From: DASTQL01 sp035761805
Lineage (GTDB): Bacteria > Actinomycetota > Actinomycetes > Jiangellales > Jiangellaceae
DNA length: 64,000 nucleotides
NCBI GenBank assembly: GCA_035761805.1
Contig: DASTQL010000141.1
Location: 1-64,000 of the forward strand
Direction: 5' to 3'
The notes beneath the pieces were generated by a model, which ran no database searches, was not told the origin of the DNA, and saw only the letters and a program-made list of their open reading frames with translations. A program made the translations under genes and the position numbers. This document shows positions 8,236 to 16,893 of this stretch, piece by piece; position 1 is the first letter of the stretch; the number at the start of each line of letters is the position of its first letter.

Positions 8236-9002
8236 CGCTCGTCCTCCTCGACGATGCTCAGGAAGGCGTGCTCGACGTCGTCGGTGCCGGTTCGTTCGAG
8301 CAGCCTCGCGGGCGTGTCGTCGGCGATGATCCGGCCCTCGCGGACCAGCAGCAGCCGCTCACAACGCTCCGCCTCGTCCATGACGTGGCTGGAGACGAGC
8401 AGCGTCGAGCCGCCGTCGGCGAGGCGGTGGAAGAGGTTCCACAGTTCCCGGCGGAGCACGGGGTCCAGACCCACCGTGGGCTCGTCGAGCACCAGCAGCT
8501 CGGGGCTGTTGAGCAGGGCGGTGGCCAGCGAGACGCGGCTCTCCTGTCCACCGGAGAGCCGGCCCACGAGGTCGTCGGCGTGGTCGGCGAGGTCGACCTC
8601 CTCGATCGCGCGGTCGACGTCCGTCCGGGGTGCCCCCAGGACGTCCGCGAAGTAGCGGAGGTTCTGCCGCACGGTGAGATCGGGGTAGACGCTGGGCGCC
8701 TGGGTCACGTAGGCGACCCTGCGTCGCAGGCCGGGCGACCCGGCCGGCTCGCCCAGCACGTCGATCCGTCCGGCGGCGACCTGTTGGACCCCGACGATGG
8801 CGCGCATCAGGGTGGTCTTGCCCCCGCCGGAGGGGCCGAGGAGCCCGGTGAGGGTCCCCGTCTCGACCCGGAGGTCCATGTCGTCGACGACCGTGCGGCC
8901 ACCACGGACGACGGTGAGGCCGTCGACCACGATCGCGGGCGCCGTGCCGTCCCCGGGTCGCGCGTCAGACCGCGCGTCGGCCCGCTCAGTGGATTTCACC
9001 AT
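8232..9002 (-). CDS. ABC transporter ATP-binding protein
   Basis: A 256-residue nucleotide-binding subunit. Walker A is GPSGGGKTT, the signature motif is LSGGQESR, Walker B is LLVLDEPTVGLDP, and the switch His lies in LLVSSHVMDEAERC. It powers the ABC-2 permease encoded next. I chose the ATG at 9002: an AGGAG lies about 12 bases upstream, a rather long spacing. The start codon sits inside a perfect 16-bp palindrome, suggesting control by a DNA-binding repressor. Confidence 0.92.
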   Translation of the reverse strand: MVKSTERADARSDARPGDGTAPAIVVDGLTVVRGGRTVVDDMDLRVETGTLTGLLGPSGGGKTTLMRAIVGVQQVAAGRIDVLGEPAGSPGLRRRVAYVTQAPSVYPDLTVRQNLRYFADVLGAPRTDVDRAIEEVDLADHADDLVGRLSGGQESRVSLATALLNSPELLVLDEPTVGLDPVLRRELWNLFHRLADGGSTLLVSSHVMDEAERCERLLLVREGRIIADDTPARLLERTGTDDVEHAFLSIVEEDER

Positions 9003-9010
9003 GTGGTGAA
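8995..9010. promoter_or_regulatory. Perfect 16-bp palindrome over the ABC ATPase start codon
   Basis: TTCACCATGTGGTGAA has two 7-base complementary arms around a 2-base centre and covers the translation start of the ABC operon. The arrangement is that of an operator, but no regulator gene is adjacent to suggest which protein binds. Confidence 0.45.
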
Positions 9011-9081
9011 TATGCTCCTGTGAGCCGGCGCCCGTCAAGGGGCGGCGAGCCGTGTGCCGCACGTCGTCTCCTCGGGGTCCC

Positions 9082-9156
9082 AATGATCACGGCAGCCGCG
9101 TAAGTGGGTGCCGAGCCAGGTGAATTCACTGGGGCACCTGCCCACTTACCGCGGCG
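9082..9156 (+). repeat. 75-bp intergenic palindromic repeat, copy B
   Basis: Same element and same orientation as 1802-1876. This copy is the better hairpin: GCCGCG-TAAGTGGG-TGCC on the left pairs with GGCA-CCCACTTA-CGCGGC on the right with small bulges, and the apical loop contains the perfect palindrome GTGAATTCAC. It lies upstream of the ABC exporter and downstream of the cstA partner gene. The rest of the 9011-9266 gap shows nothing recognised. Confidence 0.75.
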
Positions 9157-9266
9157 ACGGGACCGGCACCGTGCCACCGAGACCCGTCCCGCCCCGCCCC
9201 CCGCACGCCCCTGACCCGTGCAGCAGGGCCCTGACCCGGTGCCCCACCTCCCGCTCGAGGCCCCAC

Positions 9267-9695
9267 TCATCCGTTCGACGTGGTCACCGGGATGCGGCGG
9301 GCGACCTCGGCGACGGCTTCGGACGGCATGGGTGATCGCCCGTCGAGCACCACCTCGCCGTGGACGACGAGACACCCCGGTGTCGTGGCCCGGGCAGCCT
9401 CGCGCAGGGAGGCGAGCCGCCTTCGTCCCGATCGGCGGGCGTCTCGGTAGACCGCCGGTCCCAGCCACACCCAGTTGCCCGAGTCGACGACGGTGACGTC
9501 GAGACCGGGGAACCGCTCGCGGAGGGCCCGGTAGACGTCCGCCGACCGCTGCGCCTCGGCGGTGGGGAGGCGGGGGCCGTGCTCGTGCGGAGGGCCGAGG
9601 ACGGCGGCCCCGTCGGCCGGAGTGCAGCAGCTCGCCCCGCCGGCGCCGCGGTCCCACCCTCGCACCAGCACCACGCGGTGGACGGCCCCGCTCAC
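9267..9695 (-). CDS. Small protein coupled to cstA, possibly thioredoxin-fold
   Basis: A 142-residue protein that I do not recognise with certainty. Its GTG overlaps the cstA stop codon (GTGA), so its synthesis is coupled to the transporter. It begins with a beta strand (HRVVLVRG), has a vicinal Cys pair at residues 23-24 followed by Thr-Pro (CCTP), an amphipathic segment VYRALRERFPGLDVTVVD, and a late CLVVHGEVVLDGRSP strand-turn-strand. The order is reminiscent of thioredoxin-like small proteins, where CC-TP would be the redox site. Other cstA genes are often followed by an unrelated YbdD-type small protein, which this is not. Confidence 0.6.
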   Translation of the reverse strand: MSGAVHRVVLVRGWDRGAGGASCCTPADGAAVLGPPHEHGPRLPTAEAQRSADVYRALRERFPGLDVTVVDSGNWVWLGPAVYRDARRSGRRRLASLREAARATTPGCLVVHGEVVLDGRSPMPSEAVAEVARRIPVTTSNG

Positions 9696-11506
9696 CGACG
9701 CCCCGGCCCCCGGCGTGTGTCGCGGCGAGCCGCTGCCTCGGCGTCGGTCTCGGGCGGCCGGCCGTCGCGGTCCGCGTCGTCCTCGCCCAGCTGTCCGACC
9801 GCACCGGCGTCCACCGGGGCCCGGGCCCCCTCCGCCCGTGCATGGCTGATGGCGCTGAACGCCTCGACGATCAACCACATCGCCAGGACGAAGATGACCG
9901 CGTCGAGCGTCGCCAGCACCCACTCGCCCTGCTCCACGAAGCGGACCAGGTTGATGATCAGCGCCCACGAGGTCATGACCAGCAGGAAGGTCAGCGGGAT
10001 CAGCACCGCCAGCGGGTTGCGCCCCCGCCGGAGCACCCACAGCGCGATCACCGTGAGGGCCAGGCCCGCTGTCAGCTGGTTGGTCGTGCCGAACAGCTGC
10101 CACAGCACGCCGAAGGTGTAGCCGGCCTCGCCGCCACCGGGCAGGAGCGCCAGGATCAGCGGGATGACCACGGCGACGAGGCTCGCCAGGGTCAGGTTGC
10201 GCCGCAGCACGTCCATCCCGGCGATCTCGGCGATCTCCTGGACGACGTAACGCTGCAACCGGACGCCGGTGTCCATCGTCGTCGCCGCAAACGAGATCAC
10301 GACCACCGCCGCGAAGATCGTGGCCAGGTCCAACGGGATGCCCAGGTTGTTGGCGAACTGGGCCACGCCCGCGACGAAGTTGCCCGTCGCACCACCCGAG
10401 GCGGTGGCGAAGTCCGCGTAGAGCGCGTCCCAGTCGGCCCGGGTCGCGACCACACCGGCCGTGACGGCCAGCACGGAGCCGAGCGCGAGGCTGCCTTCGC
10501 CCAGGGCGCCCATGTAGCCGACGTACCGGGCGTCGGTCTCCTTGTCGAGCTGCTTCGACGTCGTGCCGGAGGCGACCAGGCTGTGGAAGCCGGAGATAGC
10601 GCCACAGGCGATCGTGATGAACAGGAACGGGAAGATGCTCGGCGACCCCTCCGGCACCTCGTTGACCAGCGGGGCGACGATCGTGTTCATGCCGACGAGG
10701 ATGCCGAGCAGGATCACGCCGAGCGCGATGAAGAGCTGGTGGCTGTTGATGTAGTCGCGGGGCTGCAGGAGCAGCCACACCGGCAGCCGCGAGGCGATGA
10801 AGGTGTAGACGAACATGATGATCACCCAGAGGTCGCGGGGGCGGTCGAAGCCGAGGTTCTCCGCGAGCGGGGTGATGTCGATGGGGTAGAGGTTGCCGAC
10901 CCAGATCAGCAGGTACAGGCAGACCACACCGAGGATCGACGGGATCAGCGCCGGGCTTCGGGTGCGGTAGATGTACTGGCCGATCGCGATGGCGATGGGG
11001 ATCTCGACGAAGATCGGGATGACGGCGCCTGGGTTGGCGACGAAGAGGTTGCCGATGACGACCGCGAAGACCGCGTTCACCAGCGTCAGCAGGAAGAAGA
11101 TGATGCAGAGGAACAGGGTCCGCGCCCGAAGGGTCACGACCTCGCCGGCGAGCGTGCCGATGTTCTTGGCCTTGTGGCGGACCGAGACCGCGATCGAGCC
11201 GGAGTCGTGGACGCCTGCGGCGAAGATGGTGCCGAGCACGATCCAGGCGAGCGCGGGACCCCATCCCCAGAAGACCGCGATGGCGGGCCCGACGATCGGT
11301 GCCGCCCCCGCCACCGACGTGAAGTGGTGGCCGAAGAGGACGTGCTTGTTGGTGGGGACGAAGTCCAGCCCGTCCTGCAGGGAGTGGGCCGGCGTCACGA
11401 ACGCCGGGTCGAGCCCGTAGACCCGCTCTGCGATGTACCTCGAGTAGAAGACGTAGCCGAGGGCGAAGAGACTCAGCACCACGGCAGCCACGACGATCGC
11501 GGGCAC
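9692..11506 (-). CDS. cstA: CstA-family carbon starvation transporter
   Basis: A 604-residue polytopic membrane protein of the CstA family, taking up peptides and/or pyruvate when carbon is short. Characteristic segments are the N-terminal TPAHSLQDGLDFVPTNKHVLFGHHF, then SVAGAAPIVGPA, and later SGTTSKQLDKETDARYVGYMG and LWQLFGTTNQLTAG. About 15 hydrophobic helices are visible. A polar tail of about 60 residues rich in Asp, Arg and Glu ends the protein. I place the start at GTG 11506 because GGAGG lies five bases before it; an open frame back to an ATG at 11596 lacks a ribosome site and overlaps the divergent promoter. Confidence 0.93.
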   Translation of the reverse strand: MPAIVVAAVVLSLFALGYVFYSRYIAERVYGLDPAFVTPAHSLQDGLDFVPTNKHVLFGHHFTSVAGAAPIVGPAIAVFWGWGPALAWIVLGTIFAAGVHDSGSIAVSVRHKAKNIGTLAGEVVTLRARTLFLCIIFFLLTLVNAVFAVVIGNLFVANPGAVIPIFVEIPIAIAIGQYIYRTRSPALIPSILGVVCLYLLIWVGNLYPIDITPLAENLGFDRPRDLWVIIMFVYTFIASRLPVWLLLQPRDYINSHQLFIALGVILLGILVGMNTIVAPLVNEVPEGSPSIFPFLFITIACGAISGFHSLVASGTTSKQLDKETDARYVGYMGALGEGSLALGSVLAVTAGVVATRADWDALYADFATASGGATGNFVAGVAQFANNLGIPLDLATIFAAVVVISFAATTMDTGVRLQRYVVQEIAEIAGMDVLRRNLTLASLVAVVIPLILALLPGGGEAGYTFGVLWQLFGTTNQLTAGLALTVIALWVLRRGRNPLAVLIPLTFLLVMTSWALIINLVRFVEQGEWVLATLDAVIFVLAMWLIVEAFSAISHARAEGARAPVDAGAVGQLGEDDADRDGRPPETDAEAAARRDTRRGPGRR

Positions 11507-11540
11507 GGTGACCTCCGATGCTGCACGGCTCGCGCCGGTT

Positions 11541-11556
11541 CGGACCGCTCTGTCCG
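11541..11556. promoter_or_regulatory. Dyad between cstA and the FMN-barrel gene
   Basis: CGGAC-CGCTCT-GTCCG is a 16-base dyad with perfect 5-base arms in the 92-bp gap between the divergent genes. It is short and of a type that arises by chance in such GC-rich DNA, so it is only a candidate operator. Confidence 0.25.
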
Positions 11557-11598
11557 GACCCGGTACACGGTATTTTGTCGTCCGATAGGTGGACAAGA

Positions 11599-12561
11599 GT
11601 GACTGAGGACAGACACCCGACGGAGATCCCGGGCGACGAGGCCATCGGGGCCGTCGAGGCCGCCTGCCTGGGCGAGCTGGGATGGGTCGGCCCGCGAGGC
11701 GCCTACGCGCTGGCCGTCGTGCCCCTGGTGCTCGGAGGCCGCCCGACCGTGGCCCTTCCCTACGCCTGGGCGGAGGTCCTGCGACCGCTCGCCGATGCGG
11801 GTAGGGCGGTACTCACGGTGACCGACCCGAGGATGACGGGCCGGCGCTGGCGGTCCTGCGCACTCTCGGGCAGGGCCACGGTCGTAGACGACCTCGATGG
11901 GAGCGTGATGGTCGAGCACCTGCTCGTCCAGGAGCTTCGCAAGCACCCGCCGAGCCGCGTCCTGGCCGACAGCCCGCTGCTGCGGCGCGAGAACTGGTGG
12001 TACGTCCCGCGGGTCCTCGTCCAGCTCGAGGTGACCCGCTGCGACCCCCTCCCGCCCCGGACCGATCCGACTGGCCAGGCGCTGCTCGTCACCTCGGGTA
12101 CGGACGGGGTTCCGCGCGCCGACGTCGTCGCCGTACCCGACTGGGCGGCCAGGCCCCTGCCCGTACGGGCGGTGGACCCCCGCCTCCTGCCGATGGCTGA
12201 CGGCTCCTCCCGTACGGGAGGTGGCGACGGGTCCGCCCGTGAGGGAATCGGCAGCGCCGCGTCGCGCACGGGAGGGGACGGTCCGACGACATCAAGGCAC
12301 GCGGACGCGGGGGAGCCGTCGACGGCCGCCCTGCTCGCCACCGACGCGTCGGTGCCGGACCTCGAGCGCCGGCCGCAGCACCTGGTCGTGGGCCACTGGC
12401 GGGCGACCGACGCGGGCGGCGAGCTCGACGTGGTCGCGGGGCCGGAGGGGGCTCCGGTGCTGCCGGGTCCGCTCGGCCTGCGGGCACGCTGGAGGCGCCA
12501 GCGCGACCTGGAGAGGGCCTGCCGGGCCGGCATCGCGGCGATGGAGGGTCGGCTGCGCTGA
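11599..12561 (+). CDS. FMN-binding split-barrel (PPOX-type) protein with low-complexity insert
   Basis: A 320-residue protein whose first half looks like the pyridoxamine-phosphate-oxidase-like flavin split barrel: VPLVLGGRPTVALPYAWAE, AVLTVTDPRM and SCALSGRATVVDD, then RRENWWYVPRVLVQLEV. Such proteins bind FMN, F420 or heme; the ligand is not clear. Residues about 195-250 are a Gly/Ser/Arg/Thr-rich low-complexity stretch encoded by repeated CCCGTACGGGAGG-like words, and the C-terminal part is not recognised. GTG start about 8 bases after AGGTGG; the gene diverges from cstA. Confidence 0.7.
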   Translation: MTEDRHPTEIPGDEAIGAVEAACLGELGWVGPRGAYALAVVPLVLGGRPTVALPYAWAEVLRPLADAGRAVLTVTDPRMTGRRWRSCALSGRATVVDDLDGSVMVEHLLVQELRKHPPSRVLADSPLLRRENWWYVPRVLVQLEVTRCDPLPPRTDPTGQALLVTSGTDGVPRADVVAVPDWAARPLPVRAVDPRLLPMADGSSRTGGGDGSAREGIGSAASRTGGDGPTTSRHADAGEPSTAALLATDASVPDLERRPQHLVVGHWRATDAGGELDVVAGPEGAPVLPGPLGLRARWRRQRDLERACRAGIAAMEGRLR

Positions 12562-12610
12562 GCCCGGCTGGTCCAGCCTCGCGATCTCCCCAGCCACCCG
12601 GTTGACATGG

Positions 12611-13645
12611 TCAGCGAGGAGCAGCCGGGCGCCGGGGGCGGAGGGGGGTCGAGCCGGTCCCACGCCCGGCCGCCAGCCCGTCGACCAGCTCCTGCAGGGC
12701 CTCGTGCGGCGTGCGCTCCGGGCGCCACCCCAGCTCCGTGCGGATCCGAGTCGTGTCCATGACCGGGACCGCAGCGGCGAGGTCGACCCAGCCGGGCGAG
12801 GTCGGCTGGACCCGGGCCAGCCAGGTGACCCGGGCCAACGCACGCAGGACCGCCGTGGGTACCGGCACCGCGCGCCCACGGATGGCCGCCGCCAGGTCGG
12901 CCGGGCCGAGCGGCGGGTCGGCCGCGACGTTCCACGGCCCGGCGGCCCGGGCCTGGACCACCCGCCAGTAGGCCTCGGCGCAGTCGTCGGCGTGCACCGC
13001 CTGGAAGACCATCTGCCGGCTCAGCGGGACGACCGGCACCGGCACCCGTCCCAGCAGGCCGAGCGGGAGGAGCGAGCCGAGGAAGTAGCGGCCGATCTCG
13101 CTCCCCGCTTCGCCCTGGAAGACGAGCCCGGGGCGCAGCCGGGCCACCAGCGGGCCACCGGGATCGGCCTCGAGGTCGTCGAGCATGCGCTCGACCAAGG
13201 CCTTGTGGCGGCTGTAGTCGGATGCGGGGACCCCCGACGTCGGCCATCGCTCGTCCACAGTGCGGTCCTTCGGGCCCGTCGCATAGGCCCCCACAGAGGA
13301 CGCCACCACCAGGTGCGGGACGCCCGCCCGCACTGCGGCGTCGACCACGCGTCGGGTCCCGTCCACGTTGGTGGCGCGTAGCACCCGCTCGTGGTGGCTC
13401 GGCTGCACGAGCCAGGCCAGGTGGACCACGGCCGCCGCCCCTTCCATGGCCGCGACGAGGGCGTCGGTGCTGCCGCGCCTCGACACGTCAGTGGTCCGCC
13501 ACTCCACGTCTGCGTACGGCGGCGACCCCCGGTCCGGGGCGCGCCGGGCCACCCCGGTGATCCAGCTGACTTCCGGGGCGGCGTGCAGCCGCCTCAGCAG
13601 CGCCGTTCCGACGTTGCCGGTGGCGCCCACCACGACGACCTTCAC
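12611..13645 (-). CDS. NAD-dependent epimerase/dehydratase family protein
   Basis: A 344-residue extended short-chain dehydrogenase. The nucleotide motif VVVVGATGNVGTALLRRL is at the N-terminus, AAVVHLAW marks the fourth strand, ASSVGAYA carries the active-site Ser, and SDYSRHKALVERM supplies the Tyr-xxx-Lys pair. The substrate is probably a nucleotide sugar or similar small molecule but cannot be named. GTG at 13645 is preferred because GGGAGG lies eight bases upstream; a longer open frame to 13762 has no site. The tail is Pro/Arg-rich. Confidence 0.88.
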   Translation of the reverse strand: MKVVVVGATGNVGTALLRRLHAAPEVSWITGVARRAPDRGSPPYADVEWRTTDVSRRGSTDALVAAMEGAAAVVHLAWLVQPSHHERVLRATNVDGTRRVVDAAVRAGVPHLVVASSVGAYATGPKDRTVDERWPTSGVPASDYSRHKALVERMLDDLEADPGGPLVARLRPGLVFQGEAGSEIGRYFLGSLLPLGLLGRVPVPVVPLSRQMVFQAVHADDCAEAYWRVVQARAAGPWNVAADPPLGPADLAAAIRGRAVPVPTAVLRALARVTWLARVQPTSPGWVDLAAAVPVMDTTRIRTELGWRPERTPHEALQELVDGLAAGRGTGSTPLRPRRPAAPR

Positions 13646-13794
13646 GATGTCGACCTCCCGGAGCTTCGGGTGCATCGCCCGTCCTGGTTCCCCGGCGGGC
13701 GCCCCGCCACGCCTGCCGTGGCTCGGGCGCGGCCCCGGCCCCGACCCGCGCCGTGGTGTCATCGGCGGGGCAAGATCGCGAGCGCAGTCTCGGG

Positions 13795-14769
13795 TCAGGC
13801 GCTGGAGGCCTGGCCGGCTCCGGACGTCGTCGCCGAGACGACGGCCTGGCCGAGCTCGGTCAGGCCGTGATGGACTGCCTGGCCCTCTCGCCGGGTCGTC
13901 ACCAGTCCGGCGCCGCGAAGAGCGGCCGCGTGGGTGGAGGCGGATGCCGGGCTGATGCCCAGCGCAGCGGCGAGCCCGCTCGTGGTGTGCTCGCTGACCA
14001 GCACGCGCAGGACCCGGGCGCGCGTGGTGCCCAGTATCGCGGCGAGCCGGTCCTGGCAGTCATCGCCGGGGCCGTCCTGCGCCCATCTCGATGGGCGTAC
14101 CGGGTAGACGAGCGTCGGCTGCGTCCAGCCGATCGCGACGGCTGGGCGCGTCCACACCGAGGGCATCAACCGAAGCCCACGTCCGGCAAGATCGATGGTG
14201 GCATCGCCCGGGGCAACGACTTCCAGCACGCCGTCACACCAGCGGATCCGCGGATGCAGGGCGTTCAGCGTGGCCTCGGCACCCTCGGTGGCCAGCTGCC
14301 ACGCGCGACCCCTCAGCTCGGCCGCGACGACGCGCTGGATCGTGGGCCAGAGCGGAGCCATCACGTGGTCGTGGTAGACCCGCATGGCGCAGCCCAGCTC
14401 CTCCAGCGCGTCGACGCTGCCGCGAGCGAGGTCACGGATCCAGGGCGACGGTCCCGAGGGAGGCGGCATCTCCGCGAGCTCTGCACGTATCAGCGAGGCC
14501 GGCGTGGACCGTACGACGTCGAGCGCCTCGTCCAGACAGCTGCAGCTCTCCGGGGCCAGGAAGGTGGGAACGCTGCCGTAGGCGGGAACCAGGTCCAGCA
14601 GCCGACGCGCCCGCGCCGGCATGCGGGCCCGACCGGCCCGCCACAGCCGCCGGAACTGACTCGTGGGCTGCTGGACGACCTGCGCGCTGACGGCGAGCTC
14701 GCAGTACGGCGTGGAGGCTACGAACGTCGTCCGCGCGAGGTCCTCCACCCCTAACCGAAGCCGGAGCAT
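13795..14769 (-). CDS. ArsR-like winged-helix regulator with a large N-terminal domain
   Basis: A 324-residue regulator. The C-terminal 80 residues form a winged helix-turn-helix: LAAILGTTRARVLRVL, TTSGLAAALGISPASASTHAAALRGAGLVTTRREGQAV, and HHGLTELG, the ArsR pattern. The N-terminal 230 residues (LGVEDLARTTFVASTPYCELAVSAQ...) match the actinobacterial type whose function is undefined (DUF5937-like). No metal-binding Cys pair is seen in the recognition helix. ATG with GGGAG about nine bases before. It stands alone and diverges from the small secreted protein gene, a possible target. Confidence 0.82.
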   Translation of the reverse strand: MLRLRLGVEDLARTTFVASTPYCELAVSAQVVQQPTSQFRRLWRAGRARMPARARRLLDLVPAYGSVPTFLAPESCSCLDEALDVVRSTPASLIRAELAEMPPPSGPSPWIRDLARGSVDALEELGCAMRVYHDHVMAPLWPTIQRVVAAELRGRAWQLATEGAEATLNALHPRIRWCDGVLEVVAPGDATIDLAGRGLRLMPSVWTRPAVAIGWTQPTLVYPVRPSRWAQDGPGDDCQDRLAAILGTTRARVLRVLVSEHTTSGLAAALGISPASASTHAAALRGAGLVTTRREGQAVHHGLTELGQAVVSATTSGAGQASSA

Positions 14770-14981
14770 CCACACCACTCCCGCGTCCGACACACCGACG
14801 ATCAGCCATGCCCGCGTGGCCGCGACCCAGCCGCCGCACGACCATCCTCCGGCAGTCCGGGCTCTGGCTGTCAACACCCTTCGACCACCGTTGAAAGGTT
14901 TGCGTGCGGCGGGCGTTCCCACCCACGCTCGAGAGGTCCCCGCACGAGACGTCGCAGACCGACCGAGGAGGGCTACCAGCC

Positions 14982-15266
14982 ATGCGCAGATCGATCGTCG
15001 TCCTGACCCTTGCGCTGTCTGCGGTCGTCATGGCCGCCCCTGCTGCGTCCGCTGACCCACCCGACAACCCGGAATGCCTGGGCGTGGTCACGTCCCAACG
15101 CGCCGTGGCGCACCACGACATCGGCGAGCACGCGTCGTCGCAAGAGGAGCCACGTCTCGGTCTCGGCAACGTCACCCGGCTCCTGCTCGGTGACGATGCG
15201 CACATCGGTGACCTCGGGTCCCTGCTGGGCGAGATCGATGGCGACCCGGCCACCAGCTGCCCGTGA
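14982..15266 (+). CDS. Small secreted protein of unknown function
   Basis: A 94-residue protein with a clear Sec signal: a short basic start (MRRS), a hydrophobic core and a likely cleavage after ASA near residue 24. The mature part of about 70 residues has two cysteines (CLGV near its start and TSC at its end), which could form a disulfide. No family is recognised. GAGGAGG lies about 10 bases before the ATG. The DNA upstream carries TTGAAA as a possible -35 and no convincing -10. Confidence 0.65.
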   Translation: MRRSIVVLTLALSAVVMAAPAASADPPDNPECLGVVTSQRAVAHHDIGEHASSQEEPRLGLGNVTRLLLGDDAHIGDLGSLLGEIDGDPATSCP

Positions 15267-15306
15267 CCTCACCCCACCGATCCCCTCGCCGGGTCGGCGT
15301 CCAACG

Positions 15307-16893
15307 TCAGTCCAGGTGCGGGAGCGCCTGCTCGACGGCGAGGAGCGTGAGGAACGGGTCGCCCCGATCTGCCAGCCGATCGTGGACGGTGCGGACCGTG
15401 ACCCCTCCCGGTCGCAGTGAGGGGTCGTCGAGGTCCTCCCAGCCGACCGGGAGCGCCACCGGAGCACCCGCGGCCGCCCGGGGGCTGTAGGGGACGACGA
15501 CCGTGCGGCCCACGGCGTCGGCCGCACGGTCCACCCGCACCCGCCGGGGGTCCCGACCGTCCGGATCCACCAGGTCTGGGACAACCCCCGTGACCGCCCG
15601 TGACAGCTGCTCGACCCACGCGCGCACCTGGTCGAACTTCGTCCCCCGACCCACGGGGACCCGGATCTCGACTCCGCCGTCGCCGGACACCAGGACGCCG
15701 GCCCGGACGGAGAGGTGGTCGAGGGCCGAGCGGTAGACACGGGCCACGGCCAGCAGGTCGGTCCAGCGGGACCGCGGGCCGGGTCGCAGGGCCACGACGG
15801 CCAGGACCGGAACGTCCGACTCGTCGGTGGTCGAGGTCCACATGTGCCACTCGACCGCGCCCGATGCGGCCGCCCAGACGAGTGCCGCCGGCTCGTCGGG
15901 CACCAGGGCCGGGATCGTGCGCCCCCCTGACGCCATGGGCACATCGGCTCGCTGGAGCCACGCCGGTACCCGCGTCGGTAGCCGGCGCCGCCGTGCCAGG
16001 CGGTGATCCGCCACGCCCGCGGATCGGTGCAGCTCGACGCCCCGCCCCCGCACGTACGGGAGGACGGTCGGGGCGATCCGGGCGGCGTAGGCGACCAGCT
16101 CCCGCCGGGTCACGGGCCGTCCGCCGAAACGTCCACGGAGGACGACCTCGTCGAGGTCGCGCACCCGGATGCGGCGCCCGAGGACGTCCCACGTGCCGCC
16201 GGCGCCGAGGGCGTCGAGGGCCGCTAGCTCCTCCTCGGACACCGGAACGACTGGTGGTGGCCGGAGGGGCACGGAGGCCTCGGCGGCCGGCAGATCGGAT
16301 CGCCAAAGCCGGTCCGGGTCGGCGGCGACCTCCTCGTTGGTCCGGCCGGTCAGCACCGAGCGCGGGTGCTCCTCCGGGTCCCAGCCCTCGACCGCGTGCT
16401 CGTCCCGCTTGTGCAGCAGGAGCCACTGCTCCTTGCCACCGTCGGCACGTTCCCGCCTGACGAGGACGAGGCGGCCGCGCAGCTTGTGCCCGAAGACCTC
16501 GGCGTGCAGCTCACCGGCCGCCACCGCCGCTGCCGGGTCGTCGGTGCCGTGCGGCTCCCACGTCCCGGCGTCCCACACGATCACGTCGCCGCCGCCGTAC
16601 TGCCCGGCCGGGATCACCCCCTCGAAGTCCAGGTACTCGACCGGGTGGTCCTCCACGTGCACGGCGTTGCGCCGCGCCGACGGGTCGAGCGTGGGTCCCT
16701 TCGGGACGGCCCAGCTCACCAGCACCCCGTCGATCTCGAAGCGCAGGTCGTAGTGCAGGCGGCGGGCGCGGTGGCGCTGGACGACGAACCGTGGTCCGGA
16801 CCCGTCGGGCCAGGGTGAACCTCCCGCCGGCTCCGGCGTGCGACCGAAGTCCCGCATACCGTGGTAGCGCGCAAGGTTCGGGTGGTCGGGCAT
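15307..16893 (-). CDS. LigD-like protein: phosphoesterase domain plus degenerate primase-polymerase domain
   Basis: A 528-residue protein related to the NHEJ enzyme LigD but without a ligase domain. Residues 1-190 are a 3'-phosphoesterase domain with intact motifs (FVVQRHRARRLHYDLRFE, WAVPKGPTLDPS, VHVEDHPVEYLDFEG, IPAGQYGGGDVIVWD). Residues about 250-525 have the archaeo-eukaryotic primase layout, ending in TVVVPYSPRAAAGAPVALPV. The catalytic DLDPG is VALRPGP here (about residue 366) and the SGxKGxHV motif is SGDGGVEIRV, so polymerase activity is probably lost. ATG with GGGAGG close upstream. No Ku or ligase gene is nearby. Confidence 0.85.
   Translation of the reverse strand: MPDHPNLARYHGMRDFGRTPEPAGGSPWPDGSGPRFVVQRHRARRLHYDLRFEIDGVLVSWAVPKGPTLDPSARRNAVHVEDHPVEYLDFEGVIPAGQYGGGDVIVWDAGTWEPHGTDDPAAAVAAGELHAEVFGHKLRGRLVLVRRERADGGKEQWLLLHKRDEHAVEGWDPEEHPRSVLTGRTNEEVAADPDRLWRSDLPAAEASVPLRPPPVVPVSEEELAALDALGAGGTWDVLGRRIRVRDLDEVVLRGRFGGRPVTRRELVAYAARIAPTVLPYVRGRGVELHRSAGVADHRLARRRRLPTRVPAWLQRADVPMASGGRTIPALVPDEPAALVWAAASGAVEWHMWTSTTDESDVPVLAVVALRPGPRSRWTDLLAVARVYRSALDHLSVRAGVLVSGDGGVEIRVPVGRGTKFDQVRAWVEQLSRAVTGVVPDLVDPDGRDPRRVRVDRAADAVGRTVVVPYSPRAAAGAPVALPVGWEDLDDPSLRPGGVTVRTVHDRLADRGDPFLTLLAVEQALPHLD

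Noticed and set aside
9082..9156. GCCGCGGTAA on the minus strand of the repeat, similar to the conserved 16S rRNA 530-loop region
   Set aside because: Only about ten bases match and the flanks are unrelated to rRNA; treated as coincidence.
11507..11596. N-terminal extension of cstA to an ATG at 11596
   Set aside because: No ribosome site, residues not typical of CstA, and it would cover the divergent promoter; GTG 11506 has GGAGG at good spacing.
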